Assembly (NCBI RefSeq): GCF_004208515.1
Contig: NZ_SGIM01000002.1
Coordinates: forward strand, 186,001-250,000
DNA from: Acinetobacter halotolerans
Lineage (GTDB): Bacteria; Pseudomonadota; Gammaproteobacteria; Pseudomonadales; Moraxellaceae
Direction of reading: 5' to 3'
Length of the DNA: 64,000 nucleotides
This document shows positions 56,249 to 64,000 of the stretch, piece after piece. The notes under the pieces were generated by a model. It did not search any database. It saw only the letters and a program-made list of their open reading frames with translations, and was not told where the DNA came from. Each line of letters starts with the position of its first letter. Position 1 is the first letter of the stretch. A program made the position numbers and the translations under genes.

Positions 56249-57226
56249 ATGTCACAAGTCATAAATTTCCAAAAAAGCGCATTGGAAACTTTGCGTATTG
56301 AACAACAAGCCATAGAAGTGCTTGCCACACAAATTGATGAACGCTTTGATCGTGCATGTGAAATCTTATTACAATGCAAAGGTCGTGTCGTGATCACCGG
56401 TATGGGAAAATCCGGTCATATTGGTCGCAAAATGGCAGCGACTTTTGCTTCAACAGGCACACCTTCATTCTTTATGCATCCTGGTGAAGCAGGGCATGGT
56501 GACTTAGGCATGTTGGTGCGTGGTGATGTCCTAATCGCGATTTCAAACTCTGGAAAGAGTGATGAAATTATGATGTTGATGCCATTGATCAAGCATCTAG
56601 AAGTGCCTTTGATAACCATTAGTCGTGATGATAAAGGCCCAATGCCACAAAATGCGGATATTGCTTTGACGCTGGGTTTAGCGGATGAAGCATGTCCTTT
56701 AGGTTTAGCACCGACATCGAGTACGACCGCAACACTTGTGTTGGGTGATACTTTGGCGGTTGCTTTATTGGAAGCGCGTGGATTTACCGCTGACGATTTT
56801 GCGCGTTCACATCCTGCGGGCGCACTTGGCAAACGTCTACTTTTACATGTGAAACACTTGATGCACACAGGTGCAGAGTTACCAAAAGTTCACCCTGACA
56901 CACCGATGAATAAGGTGTTGTATGAAATTTCTGATAAACGTTTGGGTCTGACCACTGTGGTGGATGATCAAGATACATTGTTGGGGATTTTTACCGATGG
57001 TGACTTACGTCGTATGATCGATCGACAACAGGGTTTTGATGTGAATGCTGCTGTATCCGCTGTAATGACCGAAAATCCGATGACGATTTCTCAAGAAGCT
57101 CGAGCAGTGGAAGCATTGGAAAAAATGCATGAGAAAAAAATTAACCAATTCGTTGTTGTTGATGATGCTAAAAAAGTAATTGGCGTTATTAGTATGCACG
57201 ATCTTATTGAAGCTGGAGTAAATTAA
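56249..57226 (+). CDS. kdsD: arabinose 5-phosphate isomerase KdsD (KpsF/GutQ family)
   Basis: Converts ribulose 5-phosphate to arabinose 5-phosphate, the precursor of Kdo in LPS/LOS. The SIS domain (VVITGMGKSGHIGRKMAATFASTGTPSFF) precedes two CBS domains (from about residue 205). The length is 325 from the ATG at 56249 (MSQVINFQ); nine further residues from a TTG are less likely. It is followed 3 nt later by kdsC, so the two Kdo genes are cotranscribed with lptC-lptA-lptB. Confidence 0.94.
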   Translation: MSQVINFQKSALETLRIEQQAIEVLATQIDERFDRACEILLQCKGRVVITGMGKSGHIGRKMAATFASTGTPSFFMHPGEAGHGDLGMLVRGDVLIAISNSGKSDEIMMLMPLIKHLEVPLITISRDDKGPMPQNADIALTLGLADEACPLGLAPTSSTTATLVLGDTLAVALLEARGFTADDFARSHPAGALGKRLLLHVKHLMHTGAELPKVHPDTPMNKVLYEISDKRLGLTTVVDDQDTLLGIFTDGDLRRMIDRQQGFDVNAAVSAVMTENPMTISQEARAVEALEKMHEKKINQFVVVDDAKKVIGVISMHDLIEAGVN

Positions 57227-57229
57227 GCC

Positions 57230-57769
57230 ATGGCATCATATGCTTTACAAGAACAAGCACGTCATTTACAAGCACTGGTGCTTGATGTGGATGGGATTTT
57301 AAGCGATGGCTTTGTAACCTTAACCAATTCAGGTGATGAGATTAAATCATTTGATATTCGCGATGGTTTAGGGATGAAATTGGTTCAAAAAGCGGGCATG
57401 AAAGTGATTATTATCACTGGTCGTAAAAGCCATATAGTTGAAAAACGTATGTCAGATTTGGGTGTGGATTTGGTGTTCCAAGGGCGTGAAGATAAAGGTG
57501 CGGCCTTACGTGAAGCTTGTGCACAGTTCAATATCTTACCTGAAGACTGTTTATATATGGGTGATGATTGGCCTGATTTATCTGCATTTGCGATTGCGGG
57601 TATGAGTATTACAGTTCCTAATGGACATGAAGAAGTACGTCGACGTGCCCATTTGGTAACACAAGCAATGGGTGGCCGTGGGGCTGTAAGAGAGGTCTGT
57701 GATATGTTGTTGATGGCAAAAGGTGTTTACCAAGAGCTGCTTGAAAAATATCTTGCGGTACCACATTAA
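57230..57769 (+). CDS. kdsC: Kdo 8-phosphate phosphatase KdsC
   Basis: HAD phosphatase that removes phosphate from Kdo 8-phosphate. The motif VLDVDGILSDG (D19, D21) is the cap-less KdsC type, then ITGRKSHIVEKR and YMGDDWPDLSAF. The length is 179. As with other KdsC proteins there is no cap domain, and the enzyme is expected to be a tetramer. It lies in the kdsD-kdsC-lptC-lptA-lptB cluster. Confidence 0.95.
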   Translation: MASYALQEQARHLQALVLDVDGILSDGFVTLTNSGDEIKSFDIRDGLGMKLVQKAGMKVIIITGRKSHIVEKRMSDLGVDLVFQGREDKGAALREACAQFNILPEDCLYMGDDWPDLSAFAIAGMSITVPNGHEEVRRRAHLVTQAMGGRGAVREVCDMLLMAKGVYQELLEKYLAVPH

Positions 57770-57815
57770 TATACTTAATAGCGTTGATTTGCTCAAAGGT
57801 TAGGTAACCCTGTTT

Positions 57816-58364
57816 ATGGATACCAAAGTTTTATATATTGTTGCTATTGTGGTCGCTTCAGTAAGTGGTGGCTATTATTATTATAGTGGCAAGGCAAAAA
57901 AGTTGGATGTGGACTCAGCGAAGAATATGACTTATTCAGCGCAGGGTGTTCATTTAACACAAACTGATGAACAGGGTAATTTGTACATTCGTGCTGAAGT
58001 TAAGCAATTACAGCAAGATATGCTACAAAAAACGTCGCAGCTTGATCAACTGAAAGCTGTTATGTACAAACAAGGGAAAGCTGATGCTACTTTTTCGGCC
58101 CAACGTGCAAATGGTTATGATGAAAATCGTAAGATTGTATTGGCTGGAGATGTTGTTGTCACAAACTTGTCAGATCAGGGCAATATGGAATTCCATACCG
58201 ATGAGATCACGGGTTACCCAAAAACAAGAGAATTAGAAACCCAACACCAAGTCATTGTTCAATCCCCAACAGCTGAATTTGTGAGCCAAGGTCTAAAAGC
58301 AAATTTGAATGATGGTCAATATGAATTTTATAAAGTTCGAGGAAAGTATGCGCCAAGCTCTTAA
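57816..58364 (+). CDS. lptC: LPS export protein LptC
   Basis: Inner-membrane-anchored periplasmic component of the Lpt bridge. One N-terminal membrane segment (about 5-23) precedes a beta-jellyroll with YSAQGVHLTQTDEQGN and DEITGYPKTRELETQHQVIVQSP-type strands. The length is 182. Its last 17 nt overlap the lptA start, the usual tight lptC-lptA arrangement. Confidence 0.92.
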   Translation: MDTKVLYIVAIVVASVSGGYYYYSGKAKKLDVDSAKNMTYSAQGVHLTQTDEQGNLYIRAEVKQLQQDMLQKTSQLDQLKAVMYKQGKADATFSAQRANGYDENRKIVLAGDVVVTNLSDQGNMEFHTDEITGYPKTRELETQHQVIVQSPTAEFVSQGLKANLNDGQYEFYKVRGKYAPSS

Positions 58365-58896
58365 TTCTAATTATCGTTTTACTTTCTTAAAACAGTTTAC
58401 GTGTATTGCTGTGGCCGCGTTGGTTTCTGGTTCAAGCTTTGCTTTACCATCTGATCGTAATCAACAACTTTCTTTGGTCGCTGATCGTGCTACATATAAT
58501 GATAGAACGGGCATCACCACATATACGGGAAATGTTGTGATTGAGCAAGGAACGATGAAACTTCAAGCTGATTCAATTATTGCAACCTTAAATAGTAAAA
58601 AAGAAATTCAGACCATTACGGCTAAAGGTCAACTTGCGAAATTTCAGCAGCAAATTGATACGAATAAAGGTTTAGCGCGTGGTGAAGCTCAGCAGATTGT
58701 CTATAATGCAGACACTGGTATCCTCACTTTATCAGGGAAAGCCTATCTTTATCAGAATGGCTCAAGTATTCGTGGTGATAGTCTAAAATATAGTATGAAT
58801 AAAGGTGACGTTGAAGCGCAGGGTTCTTCAACTAATCGCGTGCAGATTATTATCCCACCATCAAGTTCAAAAAGTTTTCCAGGGGCGCGTGATTAA
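58348..58896 (+). CDS. lptA: LPS transport periplasmic protein LptA
   Basis: Periplasmic protein that oligomerises into the bridge carrying LPS/LOS to the outer membrane. The signal peptide runs to about [11 protein letters not shown]. The OstA-like strands begin [20 protein letters not shown]. The ATG at 58348 has GAGGAAAG before it; the longer open frame (58309) lies within lptC. The length is 182. Its stop overlaps the lptB start (TAATG). Confidence 0.94.
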   Translation: MRQALNSNYRFTFLKQFTCIAVAALVSGSSFALPSDRNQQLSLVADRATYNDRTGITTYTGNVVIEQGTMKLQADSIIATLNSKKEIQTITAKGQLAKFQQQIDTNKGLARGEAQQIVYNADTGILTLSGKAYLYQNGSSIRGDSLKYSMNKGDVEAQGSSTNRVQIIIPPSSSKSFPGARD

Positions 58897-59642
58897 TGGA
58901 ACAATCGGTGCAACAAACACAAACTTTATGTATTAAACATTTGGCGAAAAACTATAGCAAACGTTGGGTGGTTAAAGATGTTTCTTTTACCATGCAAAGT
59001 GGCCAAATCGTCGGATTGCTTGGACCAAATGGTGCGGGTAAAACGACGAGCTTTTATATGGTTGTTGGCTTGGTTCAGATGGATAAAGGCGAGATTCATT
59101 TGGATGATCTTGATTTATCGGATCTCGCTATGCATGAGCGCGCTCGTAAAGGCATTGGCTATTTACCGCAGGAAGCCTCGATCTTTAGAAAGTTGACTAT
59201 TGCTGAAAACATTATGGCGATTTTGGAAACGCGTAAAGATTTGAACAAGCAACAACGCCAGCAACGTCTGAGTGAATTATTAAATGATTTTAAAATTAAT
59301 CATATTAAAGATTCATTGGGCATGAGTGTTTCTGGCGGTGAACGTCGTCGAGCTGAAATTGCGCGCGCTCTAGCTGCGGATCCCAAGTTTATGTTATTGG
59401 ATGAACCTTTTGCTGGTGTCGATCCTATTTCTGTCGGAGACATTAAAGACATTATTCAGACGCTTAAAGACAGAGGGATTGGTGTACTGATCACTGATCA
59501 TAATGTGAGAGAAACTTTGGCAATTTGCGAAAAGGCGTATATTGTGAGTGAGGGGGCGGTGATCGCAGAAGGCACACCACAAGAAATCCTCGATCATGAG
59601 CAAGTACGTAAAGTTTATTTAGGTGATGATTTTGTTGTTTAA
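58896..59642 (+). CDS. lptB: LPS export ATPase LptB
   Basis: Cytoplasmic ABC ATPase of the LptB2FGC complex. Walker [11 protein letters not shown]-loop [17 protein letters not shown], signature [16 protein letters not shown], Walker [14 protein letters not shown] and H-loop [11 protein letters not shown] are intact. The length is 248. Starts within the lptA stop. In many gammaproteobacteria rpoN follows lptB; here a terminator and an unrelated secretion operon follow. Confidence 0.97.
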   Translation: MEQSVQQTQTLCIKHLAKNYSKRWVVKDVSFTMQSGQIVGLLGPNGAGKTTSFYMVVGLVQMDKGEIHLDDLDLSDLAMHERARKGIGYLPQEASIFRKLTIAENIMAILETRKDLNKQQRQQRLSELLNDFKINHIKDSLGMSVSGGERRRAEIARALAADPKFMLLDEPFAGVDPISVGDIKDIIQTLKDRGIGVLITDHNVRETLAICEKAYIVSEGAVIAEGTPQEILDHEQVRKVYLGDDFVV

Positions 59643-59660
59643 CAAAATAATTTGAGCTTT

Positions 59661-59688
59661 AAAAAAGAACCTTTTGGGTTCTTTTTTT
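59661..59688 (+). terminator. terminator of the kds-lpt operon
   Basis: AAAAAAGAACC-tttt-GGGTTCTTTTTTT gives a 10-bp stem with a T-run. The rest of the 304-bp gap to 59946 is AT-rich and must hold the promoter of the next operon; a small palindrome AACTAGTT (59828-59835) is the only other structure seen. Confidence 0.88.
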
Positions 59689-59946
59689 ATGAAAGTAATA
59701 ACTGGGATGCTAAGAGAAATTCGGGTTTAATATTGGAATAGGGTGGCTTTCCCTTATGTTTTTGATAAATATTTAATTTTCTATAAAATGTCGTATTTTA
59801 GCTAAATACTATGCTGGAAAAAGTGTGAACTAGTTTACAAAAAATAAACACTTATCAGTCGAAAAATTGGCATCTGATACGTGGTATTTTCTACAAAAAT
59901 AAGAGTAGAATGAAGGCGCTTTAAACGATAATTACATGACAAGAAT

Positions 59947-61482
59947 ATGAGTATTAAGAAAGATATAGATATAGATGATGGATCACGTAAAACATGTATA
60001 GATTTAAAGTGGCTATTTTGTTTAGCAACGTTATCTGTACCTGTTACACATGCTTCGACACCCAGTGAACAGTATCATTCCCTCAAGAATAATTTGTCTC
60101 AACTCTTTACGCCTAAAAGTAATGATGAGTTTAAAACAGCAAATATGAAGAAGTTGAGTGATTTTTCTATTCATTCATCACCAACTGAATTACCTGTCAT
60201 TGGATCGGGCCGCCCAATGGATGTTGTTCCTACTACATTGTGGGAGAACCAAAATAAAACGTTAAAAGATGCAATACAGATTGCAGTTCAGCGTAATCCT
60301 GAAATTTCGCAAACGCTTGCAACTTTAGCAGCACAGAATGCAAATATAGATGTAGCGAAAGCGGGGTTCTATCCGCAAATTTCGGGAGGAGTAAATACAG
60401 GTGATTTGACTAGAAAAGGGGAGCGGGGGCGACAAATATTAGCTTTAAATGCCTCTCAAATGCTGTATGACTTTGGCAAAGTGAAGTCTGGCGTTACCAC
60501 TGAATAAGCAAAGTTAATGGTAGAGCAAGCGAATGTTTTAGTTAAAATTGATGATATCTCTTTAGATGTAACACAAACGATTATTAATATTCAGCGTTAT
60601 CAAAAGCTGATCAGAATTGCCAATCAGCAGATTGCCGGTGTTAAACGTATTCAGGAAATTGCTAATTTAAGAGCAAATGCGGGAATCAGTAGTCAAGCAG
60701 ACCCTGTACAAGCTCAATCTTATTTACAATCTGCTCAATCAGCATTGATTGCACAACAGTCTTTGCTCAGTCAGTATCAGCAACATTTATATACATTATT
60801 GGGATTTGATGCACGTAATGTCCAATGGGCAATTACTGATGATTTTATTAAACAATCAGATTTATATGTAGAGCCGCAATTTAATACCATTCCTCAAATG
60901 ATTGCAGCACAGGCTGGAATTGAAGTTGCGCGTAGTCAGAAAATACAAACCAAAGTTAGTAATTATCCGACCTTGTCTGTAAAAGGTGAATTAAGCCAAG
61001 CATTACATGGGCGAAATCCCAATAATGATAAAAATGGTGGATTTGACAGTGCTATTATGTTGGAAGCAAGTAGCCAATTTTACCAAGGCGGAGCAACGTC
61101 TTCGAGAATTAAAGCTGCTAGTTTTGCAGAAGAGGCTGCAAAAGCACAGGTCAATACAGTTTATTTAAAAGTGCTGGATCAGATTAGAACCAGTCGAGAA
61201 CAGATTGAAAATAAGCAACGTCAAATGCAAGTGTTAGCAGGACAACAAGCAACCACTGTGCGGACACGCGAGCTTTATCAGGAACAATATAAATTGGGTA
61301 CACGATCACTGGTCGACTTATTAAACGCTGAACAAGCAATTCATAGTGCTAATTCAGAGGTAGAAATGGCACGTTATGATATTTACAGTAGTATTGCTCA
61401 ATATATTTCAGCCACAGGACGTTCTCGTCAAGCCTATGACCTGAATAATATAAAAATTCAAGGGTTTGAGGTGCAACCATGA
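59947..61482 (+). pseudogene. TolC-like outer-membrane component of type I secretion, split by in-frame TAA
   Basis: The first part (59947-60507) has a signal-like segment (WLFCLATLSVPVTHAS) and the start of the TolC fold (LKDAIQIAVQRNPEISQTLA...). It ends in TAA at 60505-60507 after SGVTTE. The same frame continues without shift (AKLMVEQANVLVK...) to 61482, containing the rest of the helical barrel and the second TolC repeat (NTIPQMIAAQAGIEVARSQK). A single C-to-T change (CAA to TAA) explains the break. The combined 510 residues are a normal length. The second part could restart at the ATG 60517 but would lack a signal peptide. It could be a real nonsense mutation or a base error. It is the first gene of the secretion operon. 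Confidence 0.8.
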
Positions 61483-63602
61483 TGACAAAAATAGATTATC
61501 AGCCTTGGTTACAGGCGATATTAACGATTGCAAAGCATTATCGAATCGAACCTTCAGAAGAGCGTATTCGATTACAACTTGATTGGAATCAAAATCAGAA
61601 TCTTGATGAAGTCTTGACTTTAATCAGTCGACAAATTGGCTTGAACTTAATAAGGGTTAAATTTAGCGATGACGTGATTAATCCTTGGCGTTTACCGATT
61701 TTAGTTGAATTGGCAGACGGACAAGTGGGGGTCATTGATAAAGCCGATGCTTCTGGACATGTCAGTATTCAACTTAGTGGCGATCAAGGTTTATCACAAA
61801 AGTTTGCTGTAGGGGCTTTAAAACATATTGTCAAGAATGTGTTTATCTTACGTCCTGAACAATCTGTTCCTGATGCGCGTATTGATGAATATATCAAACC
61901 GTATAAACCAAGCTGGTTTTGGTCAATCGTTTTAAGTGATTGGAAGCGTTATATCGATATTATGTTTGCATCATTGATTGCAAACGTTCTAGCCTTGGCA
62001 ACCATCGTTTTCTCAATGCAAGTCTATGACCGCGTTGTACCATCTCAATCGATACCGACTCTTTGGGTGCTTGCGGGTGGTGTGCTCATTGCGGCAATCT
62101 TTGAATTTGTTTTACGTATCTCACGGGTATACATTTCAGATATTATTGGAAAACGTGCTGATCTACGCATTTCTGATCGCGTTTTTGGCCATGCATTAAG
62201 AATAAAAAATAGTGAACGTTCGAAATCGACAGGTACATTTATTTCCCAAATTCGTGAATTAGAAGGTGTACGAGAGTTGGTCACTTCGACCACGATGGGT
62301 GCGATTGCTGATCTACCATTCTTCTTTTTATTCCTGTTTATTTTCGCAATTATTGGTGGGAACTTATTTTGGGTGATGTTATTTATCGTTCCCCTCATGA
62401 TTTTGCCAGCAATTTTGGTACAAAAGAAACTGGCTAAACTCGCACAAGAGGGCATGCGTGAATCCTCAATTCGTAATGCAATTTTGGTTGAGGCTGTACA
62501 AGGGATCGAAGATATTAAGTTATTACGTGCAGAATCTCGTTTCCAAAATCAATGGAATCATATGAACGAGATTTCTGCTGATATCAGTATGCAGCAACGT
62601 AAAATTGTCGGCGTACTGACAGCTTGGACGCAGAAGTTACAAGGGCTTACCTATGCCATCGTTGTATTAGTTGGGTGTTTTGCTGTGATGGAAGGTGAAA
62701 TGACCACAGGTGCGTTGGTTGCCTGTTCAATTTTATCCTCAAGGATGTTGGCCCCAATTTCACAGATCACAGGCATTCTTGGCCGCTTCCAACAGGCAAA
62801 AGTGGCAAAGAAAAGTTTAGATGAATTGATGCAGCGCCCAGTTGATCAAGCAGATCATGCACATTTAGTACATAAAGAAGTATTACATGGTGACTATGAG
62901 CTGAAAAATGTGGTGTTCCAATATAGTGAAGATGATCCTCGACCAAGTTTAGCGATTCAAAAATTAAAGATTCGGGCAGGAGAGCGGATTGCAATTCTTG
63001 GACGCAATGGCGCTGGAAAATCAACGTTATTGCAAATTCTCTCTGCAATGCAGACTCCAAACTCAGGTTCGGTACACTTAGATGATTTAGATATGAGTTT
63101 GATTGATCCTGCCGATGTTCGTCGTGACATGGGATTGCTCAACCAAAATGCTTATCTTTTCTATGGAACTATTCGTGAGAACTTGACTTTAGGTGCACCT
63201 TTAGCACGCGATGAAGATATTTTAAAAGCTTTAAAAGTGACGGGCGCATTGAGTTTCGTCCATGAAAAGAAAGAAGGTTTGGACCATTTGGTTTTAGAGG
63301 GCGGGGTCGGCTTCTCTGGAGGACAAAGACAGGCATTGTTATTAGCGCGGTTACTCATTCGTGAGCCTAATATTTTACTCCTTGATGAACCAACCGCTGC
63401 TATTGATGATGTCGCAGAAAAACAATTGATAGATCATTTAAAGGGGTGGTTAAGCTATCGTACTTTAATCGTCGCTACGCATCGTCGAGCGGTGTTGGAG
63501 TTGGTTGATCGAATTATTGTGATGAATGATGGCAAAATTGTTATGGATGGACCAGCTGATAAAGTCTTGCAACAATCATCCGTAAAACAAAAAACAGTTT
63601 AA
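61479..63602 (+). CDS. type I secretion ABC permease/ATPase (LapB/HlyB-like)
   Basis: An exporter of 707 residues. The N-terminal 130 residues are a C39-like domain without the catalytic Cys/His, as in transporters that do not cleave their cargo (RTX/adhesin type). A six-segment ABC membrane domain (about 150-430) and an ATPase follow, with Walker A GRNGAGKSTLL near residue 507, signature FSGGQRQALLLARLL and Walker B ILLLDEPTAAID. The ATG overlaps the stop of the TolC-like gene (ATGA); an alternative start is 61482. Cargo is unknown; a large adhesin is the usual LapB substrate. Confidence 0.92.
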   Translation: MMTKIDYQPWLQAILTIAKHYRIEPSEERIRLQLDWNQNQNLDEVLTLISRQIGLNLIRVKFSDDVINPWRLPILVELADGQVGVIDKADASGHVSIQLSGDQGLSQKFAVGALKHIVKNVFILRPEQSVPDARIDEYIKPYKPSWFWSIVLSDWKRYIDIMFASLIANVLALATIVFSMQVYDRVVPSQSIPTLWVLAGGVLIAAIFEFVLRISRVYISDIIGKRADLRISDRVFGHALRIKNSERSKSTGTFISQIRELEGVRELVTSTTMGAIADLPFFFLFLFIFAIIGGNLFWVMLFIVPLMILPAILVQKKLAKLAQEGMRESSIRNAILVEAVQGIEDIKLLRAESRFQNQWNHMNEISADISMQQRKIVGVLTAWTQKLQGLTYAIVVLVGCFAVMEGEMTTGALVACSILSSRMLAPISQITGILGRFQQAKVAKKSLDELMQRPVDQADHAHLVHKEVLHGDYELKNVVFQYSEDDPRPSLAIQKLKIRAGERIAILGRNGAGKSTLLQILSAMQTPNSGSVHLDDLDMSLIDPADVRRDMGLLNQNAYLFYGTIRENLTLGAPLARDEDILKALKVTGALSFVHEKKEGLDHLVLEGGVGFSGGQRQALLLARLLIREPNILLLDEPTAAIDDVAEKQLIDHLKGWLSYRTLIVATHRRAVLELVDRIIVMNDGKIVMDGPADKVLQQSSVKQKTV

Positions 63603-63622
63603 TAAAATAAAGAGGATAATTC

Positions 63623-64000
63623 ATGAGTGAGCAAGAACAAACCAGCAGTCGTCCTATGAACGTGAGTTATAAGGAACCTAAGTTGCCAGGTTCTTCACTA
63701 GTAGTTTGGTTGATTGGTATTGGTTTAGTGATACTGCTCGTTTGGGCATGGGTATTTAGTTTAGAAGAAGTTTCCACTGGTACAGGTAAAGTTGTTCCAT
63801 CTTCAAAAGAGCAAACTATTCAATCACTTGAAGGTGGTATTTTAACTAAACTCACTGTTAGGGAAGGTGATATAGTTGAAAAGGGACAAGTTTTAGCTCA
63901 ATTAGATCCTACCCGTTTTGCTTCAAATGTGGGTGAATCACAATCTTTACTGATTTCTGCACAAGCAACAGCAGCGCGTTTACGTGCCGAAGTTGGTAAT
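63623..64000 (+). CDS. HlyD-family type I secretion adaptor, cut by window end
   Basis: The first 126 codons of a membrane fusion protein, running off the window. One membrane segment (about 29-50) follows a cytoplasmic N-terminus. The lipoyl-like hairpin half VSTGTGKVVPSSKEQTIQSL...VREGDIVEKGQVLAQLD is the HlyD/LapC signature. The ATG has AGAGGA 6 nt upstream, 20 nt after the ABC gene. It completes the three-part secretion system. Confidence 0.93.
   Translation, partial: MSEQEQTSSRPMNVSYKEPKLPGSSLVVWLIGIGLVILLVWAWVFSLEEVSTGTGKVVPSSKEQTIQSLEGGILTKLTVREGDIVEKGQVLAQLDPTRFASNVGESQSLLISAQATAARLRAEVGN

Noticed and set aside
56416..56868. Open frame of 150 codons on the minus strand inside kdsD
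   Set aside because: Antisense to a conserved SIS-domain region, with no family resemblance.
61479..61870. N-terminal C39 domain of the ABC exporter considered as an active bacteriocin peptidase
   Set aside because: The catalytic Cys and His are missing; it fits the C39-like domain of RTX/adhesin exporters.
1..64000. CRISPR arrays, insertion sequences, prophage, rRNA operons
   Set aside because: No regularly spaced direct repeats, transposase or integrase genes, phage structural genes or rRNA sequence were seen.

Overview
This window looks like a chromosomal segment of an Acinetobacter (Moraxellaceae, Gammaproteobacteria). The evidence is the AT-rich sequence, the lepA-lepB-DUF4845-rnc-era-recO-pdxJ-miaE order, a rubA-rubB-esterase-oxyR operon of the kind described in Acinetobacter ADP1, a long AceA-type isocitrate lyase, and a GAPDH with an N-terminal extension of about 130 residues. 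Species cannot be decided from the sequence alone. I see no rRNA, CRISPR array, insertion sequence, integrase or prophage; almost everything is core-genome housekeeping DNA on both strands.

Layout. 1-2.8 kb: pabC-mltG-tmk (folate, peptidoglycan, dTTP) flanked by stem-loop repeats. 3-6.4 kb: nadB divergent from a DegP/MucD-type protease. 6.5-14.4 kb: a thioesterase, then the lepA-lepB-DUF4845-rnc-era-lipoprotein-recO-pdxJ-miaE block. 14.4-20.3 kb: a more variable stretch with a two-domain TonB/TolA-like secreted protein, tRNA-Asn, hypothetical genes, a GFA-fold protein, an aminotransferase, a 59-residue protein behind a Fur-box-like site, a secreted subtilase and a macrodomain-like protein. 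20.5-30 kb: uvrB, a lipocalin, a RarD-type transporter, GAPDH, a pair of coupled membrane-anchored repeat proteins, obgE and proB. 30-36 kb: ferric-iron ABC transporter genes downstream of a HAD phosphatase and a DUF1615 lipoprotein. 36-41 kb: dusB and the rubA-rubB-estB-oxyR operon. 41-50 kb: lysS, DUF2059, a Wzi-like barrel, cysDN (with a small upstream ORF), two small proteins and a CNNM/CorC protein. 50.5-56 kb: a LysR regulator divergent from aceA, an NlpE-like lipoprotein, tRNA-Gly and cysS. 56-59.6 kb: kdsD-kdsC-lptC-lptA-lptB (Kdo synthesis and LPS export). 59.9-64 kb: a type I secretion operon (TolC-like protein, ABC exporter, HlyD-like adaptor) running off the window.

Four points deserve most attention. 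The TolC-like gene of the type I secretion operon is split by one in-frame TAA at 60505-60507, with coding potential continuing in the same frame. A 32-codon ORF at 45380-45478 has its own good ribosome binding site, overlaps the cysD start, and begins like the N-terminus of Sat-type ATP sulfurylases. CysN carries a C-terminal tail that looks like a collapsed APS-kinase domain. The coupled gene pair at 26083-27506 encodes membrane-anchored proteins made of short strand-like repeats of unknown function. I found no clearly new multi-gene system.
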